The position numbers and the translations under genes are program-made. From contig CAJXSH010000007.1 in NCBI GenBank assembly GCA_913061005.1, positions 1 to 64,000 of the forward strand: 64,000 bases of DNA, written 5' to 3'. Positions 33,164-42,582 of this stretch are shown one piece after another (position 1 is the first letter of the stretch; each line of letters starts with the position of its first letter). A model generated the notes under the pieces. It had not been told where the DNA came from and made no database searches. It was given only the letters and a program-made list of their open reading frames with translations. This stretch comes from an uncultured Ectothiorhodospiraceae bacterium (GTDB taxonomy: Bacteria; Pseudomonadota; Gammaproteobacteria; Nitrococcales; Nitrococcaceae).

Positions 33164-35871
33164 CCGGCGTCGTTCAACGGCAACCGGACCTCGATGATGT
33201 CCCGGTCGTCGGGGTCGGTCCGCTCGCTGAATCCCAGTTGCCGGCAGAGCGCGAGCATGGGCTGGTTCTCGCGCAGGACCTCGCCGGTGATCGCCCCGAT
33301 GCCCCGCTGCCGGGCATAGTCGATGACATGCTCCATGAGAATCCGGCCCAACCCCTGACGGGTGAGCTCGTGGCGGACCACGATGGAGTATTCGGCCTGC
33401 TCGCCATCCGGGTCGGCGTGGATGTGCACCGCGCCATAGAGCTCGGCCTCGCCGGGCACCCGATCCGGATCGGTGATGATCAGCGCCATCTCGCGGTCGT
33501 AGTCGATCTGGGTAAAACGCGCCGCCGCCATGTGGCTTAGCTGCTTCATGGGGGCAAAAAACCGCAGCCGGATCTGTTCCGGGGTCAGATGCGAAAACGC
33601 CCGGTGCAGCGCCGGTTCATCCTCCGGCAGGATGGGCCGGAGCAGATAGTCGCTGCCGTCATCGGCACGGACCCGTGTCTCGAGCTCGCGGGGATAGGGC
33701 CGGATGGCCAGCCGGCCGGCGCCGTCGCCGGCCTCACCCACCCGGATGCGGGCGTCCAGCGCGATGGTGCCATCCGCCGAGGCCAGCAGCGGGTTGATGT
33801 CGAGCTCTTTGATCCGCGGCAGATCGGCGGCGATCTGCGCGATGCGGGTCAGGGTCAGCGCGATGGCCTCGAGGTCCGCCGCCGGGCGGTCGCGATAGCC
33901 CTGGAGCTGGCGGTAGATGCGGGTGCGCGAGACCATGTCCTTGGCCAGTTTGAGGTTGAGCGGCGGCAGCGCCAGGCTCTGGTCGCGGATGACCTCCACC
34001 GCCGTGCCCCCCTGGCCGAACAGCACCACCGGCCCGAACTGGGCATCCTCGGTGAACCCGGCGATCAGCTCCCAGGCGCCGGCGCGCTTGACCATGGGCT
34101 GGACGCTAAAGCCCTGCAGGCGCGCATCCGGATAGGTCTCGGCCACCCGCCGCTGCATGGCCTCGGCGGCGCTGCGCACGCCCTCGGCGGTCTCGAGATC
34201 CAGCACCACCCCACCGACGTCGCTTTTATGGGTGATATCCGCCGAGAGGATCTTGATGGCGGCGGGCAGCCCCAGCCGTTCCGCCGCCTCGCCCGCCGCC
34301 GCCGGCGTGGCAGCAACCTCGGTGGGCACCACATCGATGCCGTAGGCGGCGAGCAGGGATTTGGCCTCGGGCTCGCTCAGGATGGCCCGATCTTCATCCA
34401 CTGCCCGGTCAATCAAACGCTTGGCCCGGTCATGGTCGGGCTGGAAGAGCTCGGGCACCGACGGCGGGGTCTCGAGCAGCTGCTCCTGACTGCGCCGGTA
34501 GGCCACCATGTGCATGAACGCCCGCACCGCCGCCTCGGGGGTGGTGTAGCTGGGGATGCCCGCCTCGGCAAACCGCCGGCGGGCATCCTGGGCGGTGTGT
34601 TCGCCCACCCACGAGGTCAGCATGACCGGGCGCTGACCGCTGCCCGAGGCCTGCCAGCGTTGATGCTCGGCGATCACCGCCTCGGCCGCATCCATGCTGT
34701 CGGCCACCGCGGTGGGGCAGTTGAGCACCAGAATGGCATCGGTCTCGGCATTGTCGGCGAGCACCGCCAGGGCGTCGGCGTAGCGTTTGCCCGGGGCGTC
34801 GCCGATGATGTCCACCGGGTTGCCCTTCGACCAAGTGGCCGGCAGCACCTCATCCAGCGCGGTGGTGATGTCGTCGTCGAGCTCGGCGAGGTGGCCGCCC
34901 TGGCCGACCAGTGCGTCGGTGGCCAGAACGCCGATGCCACCGCCGTTGGTCAGGATGGTCAATCGATCGCCGGCCGGGGGTTCGGTCGAGGCCAGCGTCT
35001 CGACGGCGGCAAAGAGCTCGCCCAGGGTGTCCACCCGCAACATGCCGGCCCGCCGGAAGGCGGTGTCGTAGACCGCATCCGAGCCGGCCAACGCCCCGGT
35101 GTGCGAGGCGGCCGCCTGGGCGCTTGCCGCGTGGCGGCCGGATTTGACCACGATCACCGGTTTCATGCGGGCCGCTGCCCGGGCGGCGGACATGAACTTG
35201 CGTGCGTCGGTGATGGCCTCGACATACAGAAGGATCGCCCGGGTGTCCGGGTCGTTGGCGAGATAATCGATGGTATCGCCAAAGTCCACATCCGCCATGT
35301 CCCCCAGCGAGATCATGTGCGAAAAGCCGATGCCCCGGCGCTTGGCCCAGTCCAGCACCGAGGTGACGATGGCGCCGGACTGGGTGACAAAGGCAAGCCG
35401 TCCTCGGGGCGGTGCCAGGTGCGAGAAGCTGGCATTGAGCCCCATGCCCGGCACCAGGATGCCCAGGCAGTTGGGCCCGATGATGCGGGTCAGCTGCGGC
35501 CGGGCCGCATCCAGTACCGCCTGACGGCGCTGCTCGCCGGCCTCGTCGCCGCCCTCGCCAAAGCCGGCGGTAATCACCACCACCCCGCGGGTCCCCCGAC
35601 GCGCCAGTGCCTCGACGATACCCGCCACGGTATCCGGCGGCGTGCAGATCACCGCCAGATCCGGGGTCATGGGCAGGGCATCGATATCGGGATAGCACAG
35701 GACCCCCTCGATGGCGTCATGCTTGGGGTTGACCGGCATGATCGGCCCGTCGAACCCGCCGCGAAAGAGGTTGCGTGCCAGCACCGCACCCACGGACCCG
35801 GGACGGCGGCTGGCCCCGATGACGGCGACCGACCGGGGCTTGAAAAGGGCGTCAAGGTTGCGAATGGTCAT
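33160..35871 (-). CDS. Pat-type protein lysine acetyltransferase (acyl-CoA synthetase-like domains fused to GNAT)
   Basis: A 903-residue cytoplasmic protein. Residues about 1-460 form the CoA-binding and ligase alpha-type domains of NDP-forming acyl-CoA synthetases (VAVIGASRRPGSVG, IIGPNCLG, SHTGALAG with His257). About 480-700 form the ATP-grasp beta part, and about 730-895 the GNAT acetyltransferase with RQGLGRILMEHVIDYAR. Proteins of this order, such as Pat/YfiQ, acetylate and switch off acetyl-CoA synthetase and other targets. AGGAG precedes the ATG. It is a single gene convergent with the copper repressor. A true acyl-CoA synthetase activity cannot be excluded, since His257 is kept. Confidence 0.9.
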   Translation of the reverse strand: MTIRNLDALFKPRSVAVIGASRRPGSVGAVLARNLFRGGFDGPIMPVNPKHDAIEGVLCYPDIDALPMTPDLAVICTPPDTVAGIVEALARRGTRGVVVITAGFGEGGDEAGEQRRQAVLDAARPQLTRIIGPNCLGILVPGMGLNASFSHLAPPRGRLAFVTQSGAIVTSVLDWAKRRGIGFSHMISLGDMADVDFGDTIDYLANDPDTRAILLYVEAITDARKFMSAARAAARMKPVIVVKSGRHAASAQAAASHTGALAGSDAVYDTAFRRAGMLRVDTLGELFAAVETLASTEPPAGDRLTILTNGGGIGVLATDALVGQGGHLAELDDDITTALDEVLPATWSKGNPVDIIGDAPGKRYADALAVLADNAETDAILVLNCPTAVADSMDAAEAVIAEHQRWQASGSGQRPVMLTSWVGEHTAQDARRRFAEAGIPSYTTPEAAVRAFMHMVAYRRSQEQLLETPPSVPELFQPDHDRAKRLIDRAVDEDRAILSEPEAKSLLAAYGIDVVPTEVAATPAAAGEAAERLGLPAAIKILSADITHKSDVGGVVLDLETAEGVRSAAEAMQRRVAETYPDARLQGFSVQPMVKRAGAWELIAGFTEDAQFGPVVLFGQGGTAVEVIRDQSLALPPLNLKLAKDMVSRTRIYRQLQGYRDRPAADLEAIALTLTRIAQIAADLPRIKELDINPLLASADGTIALDARIRVGEAGDGAGRLAIRPYPRELETRVRADDGSDYLLRPILPEDEPALHRAFSHLTPEQIRLRFFAPMKQLSHMAAARFTQIDYDREMALIITDPDRVPGEAELYGAVHIHADPDGEQAEYSIVVRHELTRQGLGRILMEHVIDYARQRGIGAITGEVLRENQPMLALCRQLGFSERTDPDDRDIIEVRLPLNDAG

Positions 35872-35946
35872 CGGATGCTCCTGGCATGCTGCATAGCAAC
35901 ATGCCCAGTGTAACGAACATCAGCGCCTGCGTTGTGACAGCCGGGA

Positions 35947-36879
35947 TCAGCCCAGGTGGCGGGCAAGCAAAGCCAGCACCAGCGGCAGCGTCAGCGCCGA
36001 GATGGCCGTCTGCAGCGTCAGCATGCCGGCGACCAGACGAAAATTGCCACCCATCTGACGGGCCAGGATGTAGGCCGAGGTGGCGGTGGGCAGCGCGGCG
36101 AAAAGCACCAGGACCTGGGTCTCAACCGTGGTCAGGCCGATGCCCACCGCCAGGCCCCAGGCGATGGCCGGCATGGCGACGAGCTTGACGGCGGCCGCTC
36201 CCACCATCGGCGCGCCGGTACGCCGGAGCGCGCCCATGCGAAGACCGGCGCCGACGCTGATCAGCCCCAGCGGGACGGCGGCGCTGCCGGCGATCTCGAG
36301 CAGACTGGCAAGCCACGGATGCAGGCCGATGCCGCCGACGTTGAGCAGCAGCCCGAGCACACAGCCGATGATCAGGGGGTTTTTCACCAGGCTGCCGGCG
36401 ATATAGGCGGCGGTGGTGGGGGTGTTGTTGAAGCGGCTCAGCACCAGCACACAGCCCAGGTTGATCAGCGGCACCATGATGGCGATCACCACCGCGGTCA
36501 CCGCCATCGCCGGCTCGCCGTAGACCGCCAGCACCACCGCGATCCCCAGGTAGGTGTTAAAGCGGATCCCGCCCTGGTAGAGCGAGGTCAGATCGGGCCC
36601 GTTGAGTCGCAGCAGGGGCTGCAGGGCGAAGGTCAGTGCACTGCCCAGGGCGATGGTGCCGCCGGCGGCCAGGAACACCGGGACCAGCCGGGCCGGGTCG
36701 ACATCGGCGGTGGCCAGGCTCTCGACCAGCAGCGCGGGGAAGAGAAAGAAATAAATCAATCGACCCAGATCCGGCCAGAACCCTTCGCCGGGGAAATCCG
36801 CCCGGGCCAGGGCGGCGCCGATCACGATCAGGCCAAAAAGCGGGACCAGGGCCCCGAGGATGGCGGCCAGGGTGTTCAT
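35947..36879 (-). CDS. Auxin efflux carrier (AEC) family transporter
   Basis: A 310-residue inner-membrane protein with about ten TM helices in two five-helix halves. The family pattern of a mid-protein KNPLIIGCVLG and a late LPTATSAYILARQMG is present. Bacterial members carry malonate, malate or unknown metabolites. Its ATG overlaps the dinB stop (ATGA), making it the last gene of the six-gene run that includes the trehalose genes. A link to osmoprotection is possible but not shown. Confidence 0.9.
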   Translation of the reverse strand: MNTLAAILGALVPLFGLIVIGAALARADFPGEGFWPDLGRLIYFFLFPALLVESLATADVDPARLVPVFLAAGGTIALGSALTFALQPLLRLNGPDLTSLYQGGIRFNTYLGIAVVLAVYGEPAMAVTAVVIAIMVPLINLGCVLVLSRFNNTPTTAAYIAGSLVKNPLIIGCVLGLLLNVGGIGLHPWLASLLEIAGSAAVPLGLISVGAGLRMGALRRTGAPMVGAAAVKLVAMPAIAWGLAVGIGLTTVETQVLVLFAALPTATSAYILARQMGGNFRLVAGMLTLQTAISALTLPLVLALLARHLG

Positions 36880-37913
36880 GGTCGGGCGGGCTCCGGGTGG
36901 CTGTCCTCAAGGCCGGCAAGCTGGACGCCCAGCAGGCGCACGGCCCGGTGCAGGCGGTGGGCATAGAGGCAGGCGCGGGTGGTCTGTGCCAGTGTTGCAA
37001 AGTCATCGGTGGGGCCGGTCAGGCTCTGCGAACGGGTATGGGTGGTGAAGTCGCGATAGCGGATCTTGACCGTCACCGTGCGGGCCAGCAGATGGCGTTG
37101 GCACAGCCGGGTGTGGACCTCGGTGAGCATCTGCTCGGCCTCCCAGGCCAGTCGGGCACTGCTGCGGCAGTCGGTCTGGAAGGTGCGCTCGCGGCCAATG
37201 GATTTGCGCACCCGCTGCGACTGGACCGGCCGTTCGTCGCGCCCGTGGGCGGCGTCATGCAAAGCCCGGGCGTGGCGCTCGCTGAACTCGCTACTCAGGG
37301 TCGTAAGCGGTGTCCGGGCCAGGTCTCCCACGGTCTCGATGCCCAGGCCGGCGAGACGCGCGCCGGTTTTGGGCCCCACGCCGTGGAGCACCCGGGCGTT
37401 GAGCGGCCAGACCCGATCTTCAAGATCGCCCGGGCCCAGACAGGTCAGCCCGTCGGGCTTTTCCAGATCCGAGGCGATCTTGGCCAGCAGCCGGTTGGGG
37501 CCGATGCCCACCGAGGCCACCAGGCCGGTATCCTCGCGGATCGACTGCTTGAGCGCCCGGGCGAGCGCCACCGCATCACCGGCCCGGTCGCTGACATCGA
37601 GATAGGCCTCGTCCAGACCCACCGCCTGGATCACCGGTGTGACCCGGTGGAGATGGCGGAACACCGCCTCCGAGGCCTCGCGGTAGGCGGCCATGTCCAC
37701 GGGCAGAAAGACCGCATCGGGGCAGAGGCGTGCGGCGGTGCGAAGGGCCATGCCCGAGTGGATGCCATAGACCCGGGCCTCGTAGGTACAGGTCGAGACC
37801 ACGCCCCGCCGGGACGGATCACCCCGGCCGCCCACGACCATGGGCTGGCCGCGCAGCTCGGGCCGCCGGCGCAGTTCCACGGCGGCAAAAAAGGCATCCA
37901 TGTCCAGGTGCAT
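36876..37913 (-). CDS. dinB: DNA polymerase IV (Y family)
   Basis: A translesion polymerase of about 345 residues. Catalytic motifs are HLDMDAFFAAVE near the N terminus and GLDEAYLDVS around residue 100; the little-finger domain begins near 230. The exact start is uncertain. The ATG at 37913 places the HLDMD motif at residue 2, while homologues have about four residues before it. A TTG at 37994, preceded by GGGAG, or a GTG at 37991 would overlap otsA by about 50 bases. It lies between otsA and the AEC gene and seems to be read with them. No LexA box was found ahead of it. Confidence 0.93.
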   Translation of the reverse strand: MHLDMDAFFAAVELRRRPELRGQPMVVGGRGDPSRRGVVSTCTYEARVYGIHSGMALRTAARLCPDAVFLPVDMAAYREASEAVFRHLHRVTPVIQAVGLDEAYLDVSDRAGDAVALARALKQSIREDTGLVASVGIGPNRLLAKIASDLEKPDGLTCLGPGDLEDRVWPLNARVLHGVGPKTGARLAGLGIETVGDLARTPLTTLSSEFSERHARALHDAAHGRDERPVQSQRVRKSIGRERTFQTDCRSSARLAWEAEQMLTEVHTRLCQRHLLARTVTVKIRYRDFTTHTRSQSLTGPTDDFATLAQTTRACLYAHRLHRAVRLLGVQLAGLEDSHPEPARP

Positions 37914-37941
37914 GATCCGACGCCGGGCGGGCGTGGCCGGA

Positions 37942-39318
37942 TCAAGCCCGGGCAACGCCAAGGTCGTCGAGGAAGCGCTGTTCCCAGGCACCAATGTCGT
38001 TCTCCCGCAGGGTGGTCATCATCGCCTCGTGCCGCCGGCGCCGCTCGGGCAGCGGCATGGCCAGCGCCTGGTTGACGCCGGCGGCGATGGCATCGATGTC
38101 GTAGGGGTTGACCAGGATGGCATCGGCGAGCTCGGCGGCGGCGCCGGCAAGCTCCGAGAGCACCAGCACGCCGGGGTTGTCCGGATCCTGGGTGGCGACA
38201 AACTCCTTGGCCACCAGGTTCATGCCATCGCGCAGCGGGGTGACCAGGCCCACCCGGGCGGCGCGGTAGAGCCCCATGATCGAGCCCCGGGCAAAGGTGC
38301 GATTGAGATAATGCAGCGGTGCCCAGTCGAGGTCGGCGTAGGTGCCGTTGATATGCCCGGCCAGTCCCTCCAGGCGTTGGCGCAGATCGGCGTATTCGCT
38401 GATGCTGCTGCGCGAAGGACTGGCGATCTGCATGAGCACGGTGTGACCGCGGCGGTGGGGGTAGTCTTCGAGCAGCGCCTCAAAGGCCCGGAAACGCTGC
38501 TCGAGGCCCTTGGAGTAGTCCAGCCGGTCGACACCGATCATCAGGTCGCGCTCGCCCAGGCCGTTGAGCAGCCGGCGGACGCGGTTGGTGGTCAGCGTGC
38601 GCGCTGCGGTGCGGGCCAGCTCGTCCACGGCGACGCCCACCGGATAGACCCCGGTGCCAAAGGGATGATTGCGGTGCCGCAACGCCCCGGGGGCGTGGAC
38701 CAGCGCACCGATGGCCCGGCCGGCGGATTCCTCGAAAGCGTGCTGGTCGTTACGGGTCTGGAAACCCAGAAGATCAAACCGGCACAGATCCTCGAGCAGC
38801 TGGCGGTGGCCGGGCATGGCCCGCAGCACATCGTAGTCGGGAAAAGGGATATGCAGGAAAAAGCCGATGCGGTTGCCGATGCCGCGTTCGCGCAGTTCCC
38901 GCGCCAGGGGCATGAGGTGATAGTCGTGGACCCAGAGGATGTCATCGGGCTCGATCAGCGGCGCCAGGGCATCGGCGAACAGCGCATTGACCCGGCGATA
39001 GGCCTCGCCATAGCGGCGCTGGTAATCCATGGCCCCCAGGTTGAAATGGAACACCGGCCAGATCACCGCGTTGGCGTAGCCCAGGTAGAAGTCGTCGTAG
39101 TCGGGTTTGGCAAGGGGCAGGGTGGCGTAGTCGATGCCCTCGTGATGCGCCACCCGCGGGCGGGTCACCGCCGACTGGCTGAGCTGGCCGTTCCAGCCAA
39201 ACCAAAGCCCACCCCGGCGTTTGAGGGCATCGGTCAGCGCCACCGCCAGTCCACCGGCCTGGGGTTGGCCCGAGCCGGGATTGGGGACCCGGTTGGAGAC
39301 CACCACCAGACGGCTCAT
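37942..39318 (-). CDS. otsA: Trehalose-6-phosphate synthase (GT20)
   Basis: A 458-residue cytoplasmic glycosyltransferase that joins UDP-glucose and glucose 6-phosphate. Family motifs are VVVSNRVP and GGLAVAL at the N terminus, [42 protein letters not shown] and [24 protein letters not shown] precedes the ATG at 39318, which overlaps the GH15 stop (ATGA); an upstream frame of 28 codons lies inside the GH15 gene. Together with OtsB it makes trehalose, a protectant against salt and drying. Confidence 0.97.
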   Translation of the reverse strand: MSRLVVVSNRVPNPGSGQPQAGGLAVALTDALKRRGGLWFGWNGQLSQSAVTRPRVAHHEGIDYATLPLAKPDYDDFYLGYANAVIWPVFHFNLGAMDYQRRYGEAYRRVNALFADALAPLIEPDDILWVHDYHLMPLARELRERGIGNRIGFFLHIPFPDYDVLRAMPGHRQLLEDLCRFDLLGFQTRNDQHAFEESAGRAIGALVHAPGALRHRNHPFGTGVYPVGVAVDELARTAARTLTTNRVRRLLNGLGERDLMIGVDRLDYSKGLEQRFRAFEALLEDYPHRRGHTVLMQIASPSRSSISEYADLRQRLEGLAGHINGTYADLDWAPLHYLNRTFARGSIMGLYRAARVGLVTPLRDGMNLVAKEFVATQDPDNPGVLVLSELAGAAAELADAILVNPYDIDAIAAGVNQALAMPLPERRRRHEAMMTTLRENDIGAWEQRFLDDLGVARA

Positions 39319-41126
39319 AGCGCCTCCTCCCAGCTGCGGCTCAGGTGCATGGCCGAGTTGATCAACCCCACCATGCTGTAGGTCTGCGGGAAGTTGCCCC
39401 ACAGCTCGCCGCTCTGGGTGTCGAGATCTTCCGAGAGCAGCCCCAGCCGGGTGCGGTGGCCGAGCATGTTCTCGAAAAGGGCCCGCGCCTCATCGCCCCG
39501 GCCGATGGCATCGAGGGCATCGATGAACCAGAAGGTGCAGATGTTAAAGGCGTTCTCGGGCAGGCCGAAGTCATCCTCGGCGGCATAGCGAAAGAGGTGA
39601 TCGCCGCGTCGCAGGTGCCGCTCGATGGCCTCGACGGTGCCGACAAAGCGGGGGTCATCGGCGGCCATGAAGCCCAGTTCGTGCATCAGCAGCAGACTGG
39701 CGTCCATGGTCTCGCCGCCGAAGGTCTCGGTGAAGGCGTTTTCGCTGGCATTCCAGGCCTGGTGGCAGATATCGGTGTGCATGCGATCGGCCTCATCGCG
39801 CCAGCGCCGGGCATCGGCGTCGAGCTCGAGCTGGCCGGCGATGCGGGCCAACCGATCGCAGGCCGCCCAGCACATCATCGCCGAGTAGGTATGCACCCGG
39901 GCCCGGCCGCGATACTCCCAGATGCCGGCGTCGGGCTGGTCATAGAGCCGGGCGGCCTCCTCGCCAAGGGCGCAGAGGCGATGATAGAGCGCCCGATCGC
40001 CGGGACGGTCGAGGCGCTGGTCAAAGAACGCCTGGGTGGCGGCGAGCACCACCGTGCCGTAGACATCGTGCTGGTTTTGCCGGTAGGCGGCATTGCCCAC
40101 GCGCACCGGCTGCATGCCGCGGTAGCCACCCAGCGCATCGGCGGTGGTCTCTTCGATGCGGCGCTCGCCGCCGATGCCGTAGAGCGGCTGCAGCCGGCTG
40201 TCATCCGTGCCGGCCACCAGGTTGATGATATAGCGCAGAAAGCCCTCCATGGTGCGGGTGGCGCCCAGGCGGTTGAGGGCATGGACGGTAAAATAGGCAT
40301 CCCGCAGCCAGCAGTAGCGATAGTCCCAGTTGCGCTGGGTGGCCGCCGCCTCGGGGATCGAGGTGGTGAACGCGGCGATCACCGCGCCGGTGTCCTCGTA
40401 GGCCGAGAGCTTGAGGGTGATCGCCGCCCGGATCACCGAGGCCTGCCACTCGAAGGGAATGGCCAGCGAGCGGGACCACTCGCGCCAGTGGTCCTCGGTC
40501 AGCTCGAGAAAGCGCCGGCCCATGGCATCCACCGACTCCTTGACGCTCTCATCCGGGCCAAGGACGAAGGTCATGGTCCCATCCACCACAAACGGGGTTT
40601 CATCGAGTACATGGGTGAGCGGGGCATCGGTGGTCACCCGCAGCACCTGGTCGTTGCGCAGAAACCGGACATGGTTGCTGCCCCGGGTGGTGGCCGGCGC
40701 TTCGCCGTCCCAGCCCATCGACGGGCGCAGCCGGGCGCGGATCACGGGGTTGCCCCGCAGCACCTCGAGCCGGCGGATGATCATCACCGGCCGGTAGTAA
40801 CGGCCGTATTGACGAAAGCGGGGGCAGAAATCGGTGATGCGCAGCACCGCGCCGTGGCGGTCGGTGAGCTCGGTGCAGAGCACCGCGGTATTGCGTCGGT
40901 AGTACTGCTGGGTATGGCAGGGGTCGCAGAGCTCGATGGCAAACTGCCCCCGATCCTGGGTGTCCACCAGCCGCGAGAAGGCCGGTTCGGCGTCAAACCG
41001 GGGCAGGCAGGACCAGACGATGCTGCCCCGCTCGTCCACCAGTGCGGCCACCTGGCAGTTGCCGATGACCCCCAGCTCCAGGTCTAGCGGTGGTCGGCCA
41101 GTTGTCTCGCCAGACGGTTCAGCCAT
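39315..41126 (-). CDS. GH15 glucoamylase-like/trehalase-like protein
   Basis: A 603-residue cytoplasmic protein of glycoside hydrolase family 15. A beta-sandwich N-terminal part (IGNCQVAALVDERGSIVWSC) precedes the (alpha/alpha)6 barrel, with YCWLRDAYF for substrate binding and two likely catalytic glutamates in GIWEYRGR and TQSGELWGNFPQ. The C-terminal PQTYSMVGLINSA is typical of the bacterial group found beside otsAB; mycobacterial members are trehalases. It starts inside otsB (43-base overlap) at an ATG with GAGG upstream. It may degrade trehalose or trim another glucan; activity is not proven. Confidence 0.9.
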   Translation of the reverse strand: MAEPSGETTGRPPLDLELGVIGNCQVAALVDERGSIVWSCLPRFDAEPAFSRLVDTQDRGQFAIELCDPCHTQQYYRRNTAVLCTELTDRHGAVLRITDFCPRFRQYGRYYRPVMIIRRLEVLRGNPVIRARLRPSMGWDGEAPATTRGSNHVRFLRNDQVLRVTTDAPLTHVLDETPFVVDGTMTFVLGPDESVKESVDAMGRRFLELTEDHWREWSRSLAIPFEWQASVIRAAITLKLSAYEDTGAVIAAFTTSIPEAAATQRNWDYRYCWLRDAYFTVHALNRLGATRTMEGFLRYIINLVAGTDDSRLQPLYGIGGERRIEETTADALGGYRGMQPVRVGNAAYRQNQHDVYGTVVLAATQAFFDQRLDRPGDRALYHRLCALGEEAARLYDQPDAGIWEYRGRARVHTYSAMMCWAACDRLARIAGQLELDADARRWRDEADRMHTDICHQAWNASENAFTETFGGETMDASLLLMHELGFMAADDPRFVGTVEAIERHLRRGDHLFRYAAEDDFGLPENAFNICTFWFIDALDAIGRGDEARALFENMLGHRTRLGLLSEDLDTQSGELWGNFPQTYSMVGLINSAMHLSRSWEEAL

Positions 41127-41857
41127 TGCAGTGCCTCGTTAACAGAGTCGATGGTGTGGTGCGCGGCGGTGGCGCGATCGCCATCGCCCACCCGGATGGT
41201 ATGGCCGCCCAGTTGATTGACCGCGGCGAAGGCGTACTCGTCGGTCACATCATCGCCCATGAACACCGGCACCCGGCCGGCGAAGGGGGGCTCGCGCATA
41301 TAGGTCTGGACCACCGTGCCCTTGTGTTGATCCGCCGGCTTGAGCTCGAGGACCTGTTTGCCGTCCATGAGCACGAACTCATCACCCATGGCGTGGCAAT
41401 GCGCGTTCAGCATGGCCCGGGCGGCGTCGGCCGCCGCCGGGGCGCCGCGGAAGTGCAGCGTGATGGCATTGCCCTTGTCCTCCATCACCGTGCCCGGGTG
41501 GTCTTCGACGAAGGCCTGGACCGCCGCCCGGGCCTGGCGGAACGCCGGGGTGCGATCAAGCGGCGCGTAGGTCTGGCCGCGTCCATCCCGGCGCTCCAGC
41601 CCGTGGACCCCGGCCATGGCCGGCAGCGCCCCGTCAAGCAGGGCATCCAGGCCCGCCAGGCTGCGCCCCGAGACGATGGCGACCGCGCCGTCCAGGGTCG
41701 CGGCCAGTCGCTTTAAAAGCCCCGGCAGGGTCTCGGGCACCACCACCGCGTCGGGGTGGTCGGCGATTTCCACCAGCGTGCCGTCAAAATCCAGAAAAAG
41801 CGCCCAGTCGCTGGCCGGCTGGGGCAGGGCGTCCATTCGTGCATCGCCAGCGTGCAT
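41084..41857 (-). CDS. otsB: Trehalose-6-phosphate phosphatase
   Basis: A 257-residue HAD phosphatase that releases trehalose from its 6-phosphate. The nucleophile and acid/base are Asp23 and Asp25 in LFLDFDGTLVEIADHP; VSGRSL and GDDVTDEYAF complete the HAD motifs. The start may be the ATG at 41857 or at 41836; neither has a strong ribosome binding site and the first is eight bases after the lipoprotein stop. It runs into the GH15 gene, so the cell makes synthase, phosphatase and hydrolase from one message. Confidence 0.96.
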   Translation of the reverse strand: MHAGDARMDALPQPASDWALFLDFDGTLVEIADHPDAVVVPETLPGLLKRLAATLDGAVAIVSGRSLAGLDALLDGALPAMAGVHGLERRDGRGQTYAPLDRTPAFRQARAAVQAFVEDHPGTVMEDKGNAITLHFRGAPAAADAARAMLNAHCHAMGDEFVLMDGKQVLELKPADQHKGTVVQTYMREPPFAGRVPVFMGDDVTDEYAFAAVNQLGGHTIRVGDGDRATAAHHTIDSVNEALQWLNRLARQLADHR

Positions 41858-41865
41858 CGTCGTGG

Positions 41866-42447
41866 CTATCGTCCCGTGGCCAGAAAGCGGGCCAGTTCGT
41901 CGTCCAGCAGCTGCCCCAGCGCACGGCTGAGGGCGGTGTTAATGGCATCGGCGTTGGCATCCGCTGTGGGGGGCAGGGGGCGTTGCCGGGTGAGGGTGGT
42001 CCCCGAGCGGGTGGTGTAGCGTTGGCCGTTGGCGTAGCCGGTGGCGGTGAGCGCCACCTCGGTGGCCAGCTCATAGGGCACCCCGGCGGTGACCTGGTGG
42101 TCGAGGGTTTCGATGCGGATTTCAAGCCGGGGGGTGCGGGCCTCGTCCCAGAGGCTGGGTTCGAAGTCGTAGCCGCGCAGGGTCTCGGCGGCGGCCAGTT
42201 GCAGCGTGTAGGTGATCTGCTGGGCCGGCATCAACCGGGCGATGCTGCCATCGGGGTTTTCCAGCATGCCCAGGTCGCGATCGGTGCGCGCGTCCTCGAC
42301 GGTCAGCCCCAGGCTCTGTCCCGAGCCGACCAGCGATTCCACCGCCGCCGGCGTGGGCGATAACCGCAGGGTCTGCGTGCCCTGGGCGCAGGCGGTGAGG
42401 ATGACCGCGGTTGCGGCCAGAAGGATCAGTCTGGGTAGATGTCTCAT
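41866..42447 (-). CDS. YajG-like outer-membrane lipoprotein
   Basis: A 193-residue lipoprotein. The signal peptide is followed by the lipobox LTAC, so the mature protein starts at a lipidated Cys near residue 19. The mature part resembles YajG: LRLSPTP, TVEDARTDRDLGML and a C-terminal helix with SRALGQLLDDELARFL. GGAGG lies nine bases ahead of the ATG at 42447; a longer frame to 42531 has no site. Function is unknown. It heads the run that continues with otsB. Confidence 0.82.
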   Translation of the reverse strand: MRHLPRLILLAATAVILTACAQGTQTLRLSPTPAAVESLVGSGQSLGLTVEDARTDRDLGMLENPDGSIARLMPAQQITYTLQLAAAETLRGYDFEPSLWDEARTPRLEIRIETLDHQVTAGVPYELATEVALTATGYANGQRYTTRSGTTLTRQRPLPPTADANADAINTALSRALGQLLDDELARFLATGR

Positions 42448-42582
42448 CGATGGCGTCCTCCGGCTGGCCAGCACCAAGATTAACATCCTCGCGCCGGCGG
42501 CTGCCGGCACTTGACGCGGTCGGGGCCGCATCAGAGACTGCCGGGTCTTTTCGACGATGACCCGCTTCGGAAGCCATTATCC

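Noticed and set aside
33589-35913. Open frame of 774 codons opposite the Pat-type gene
   Set aside because: Shadow of the acetyltransferase gene with His/Gly/Arg-rich text.
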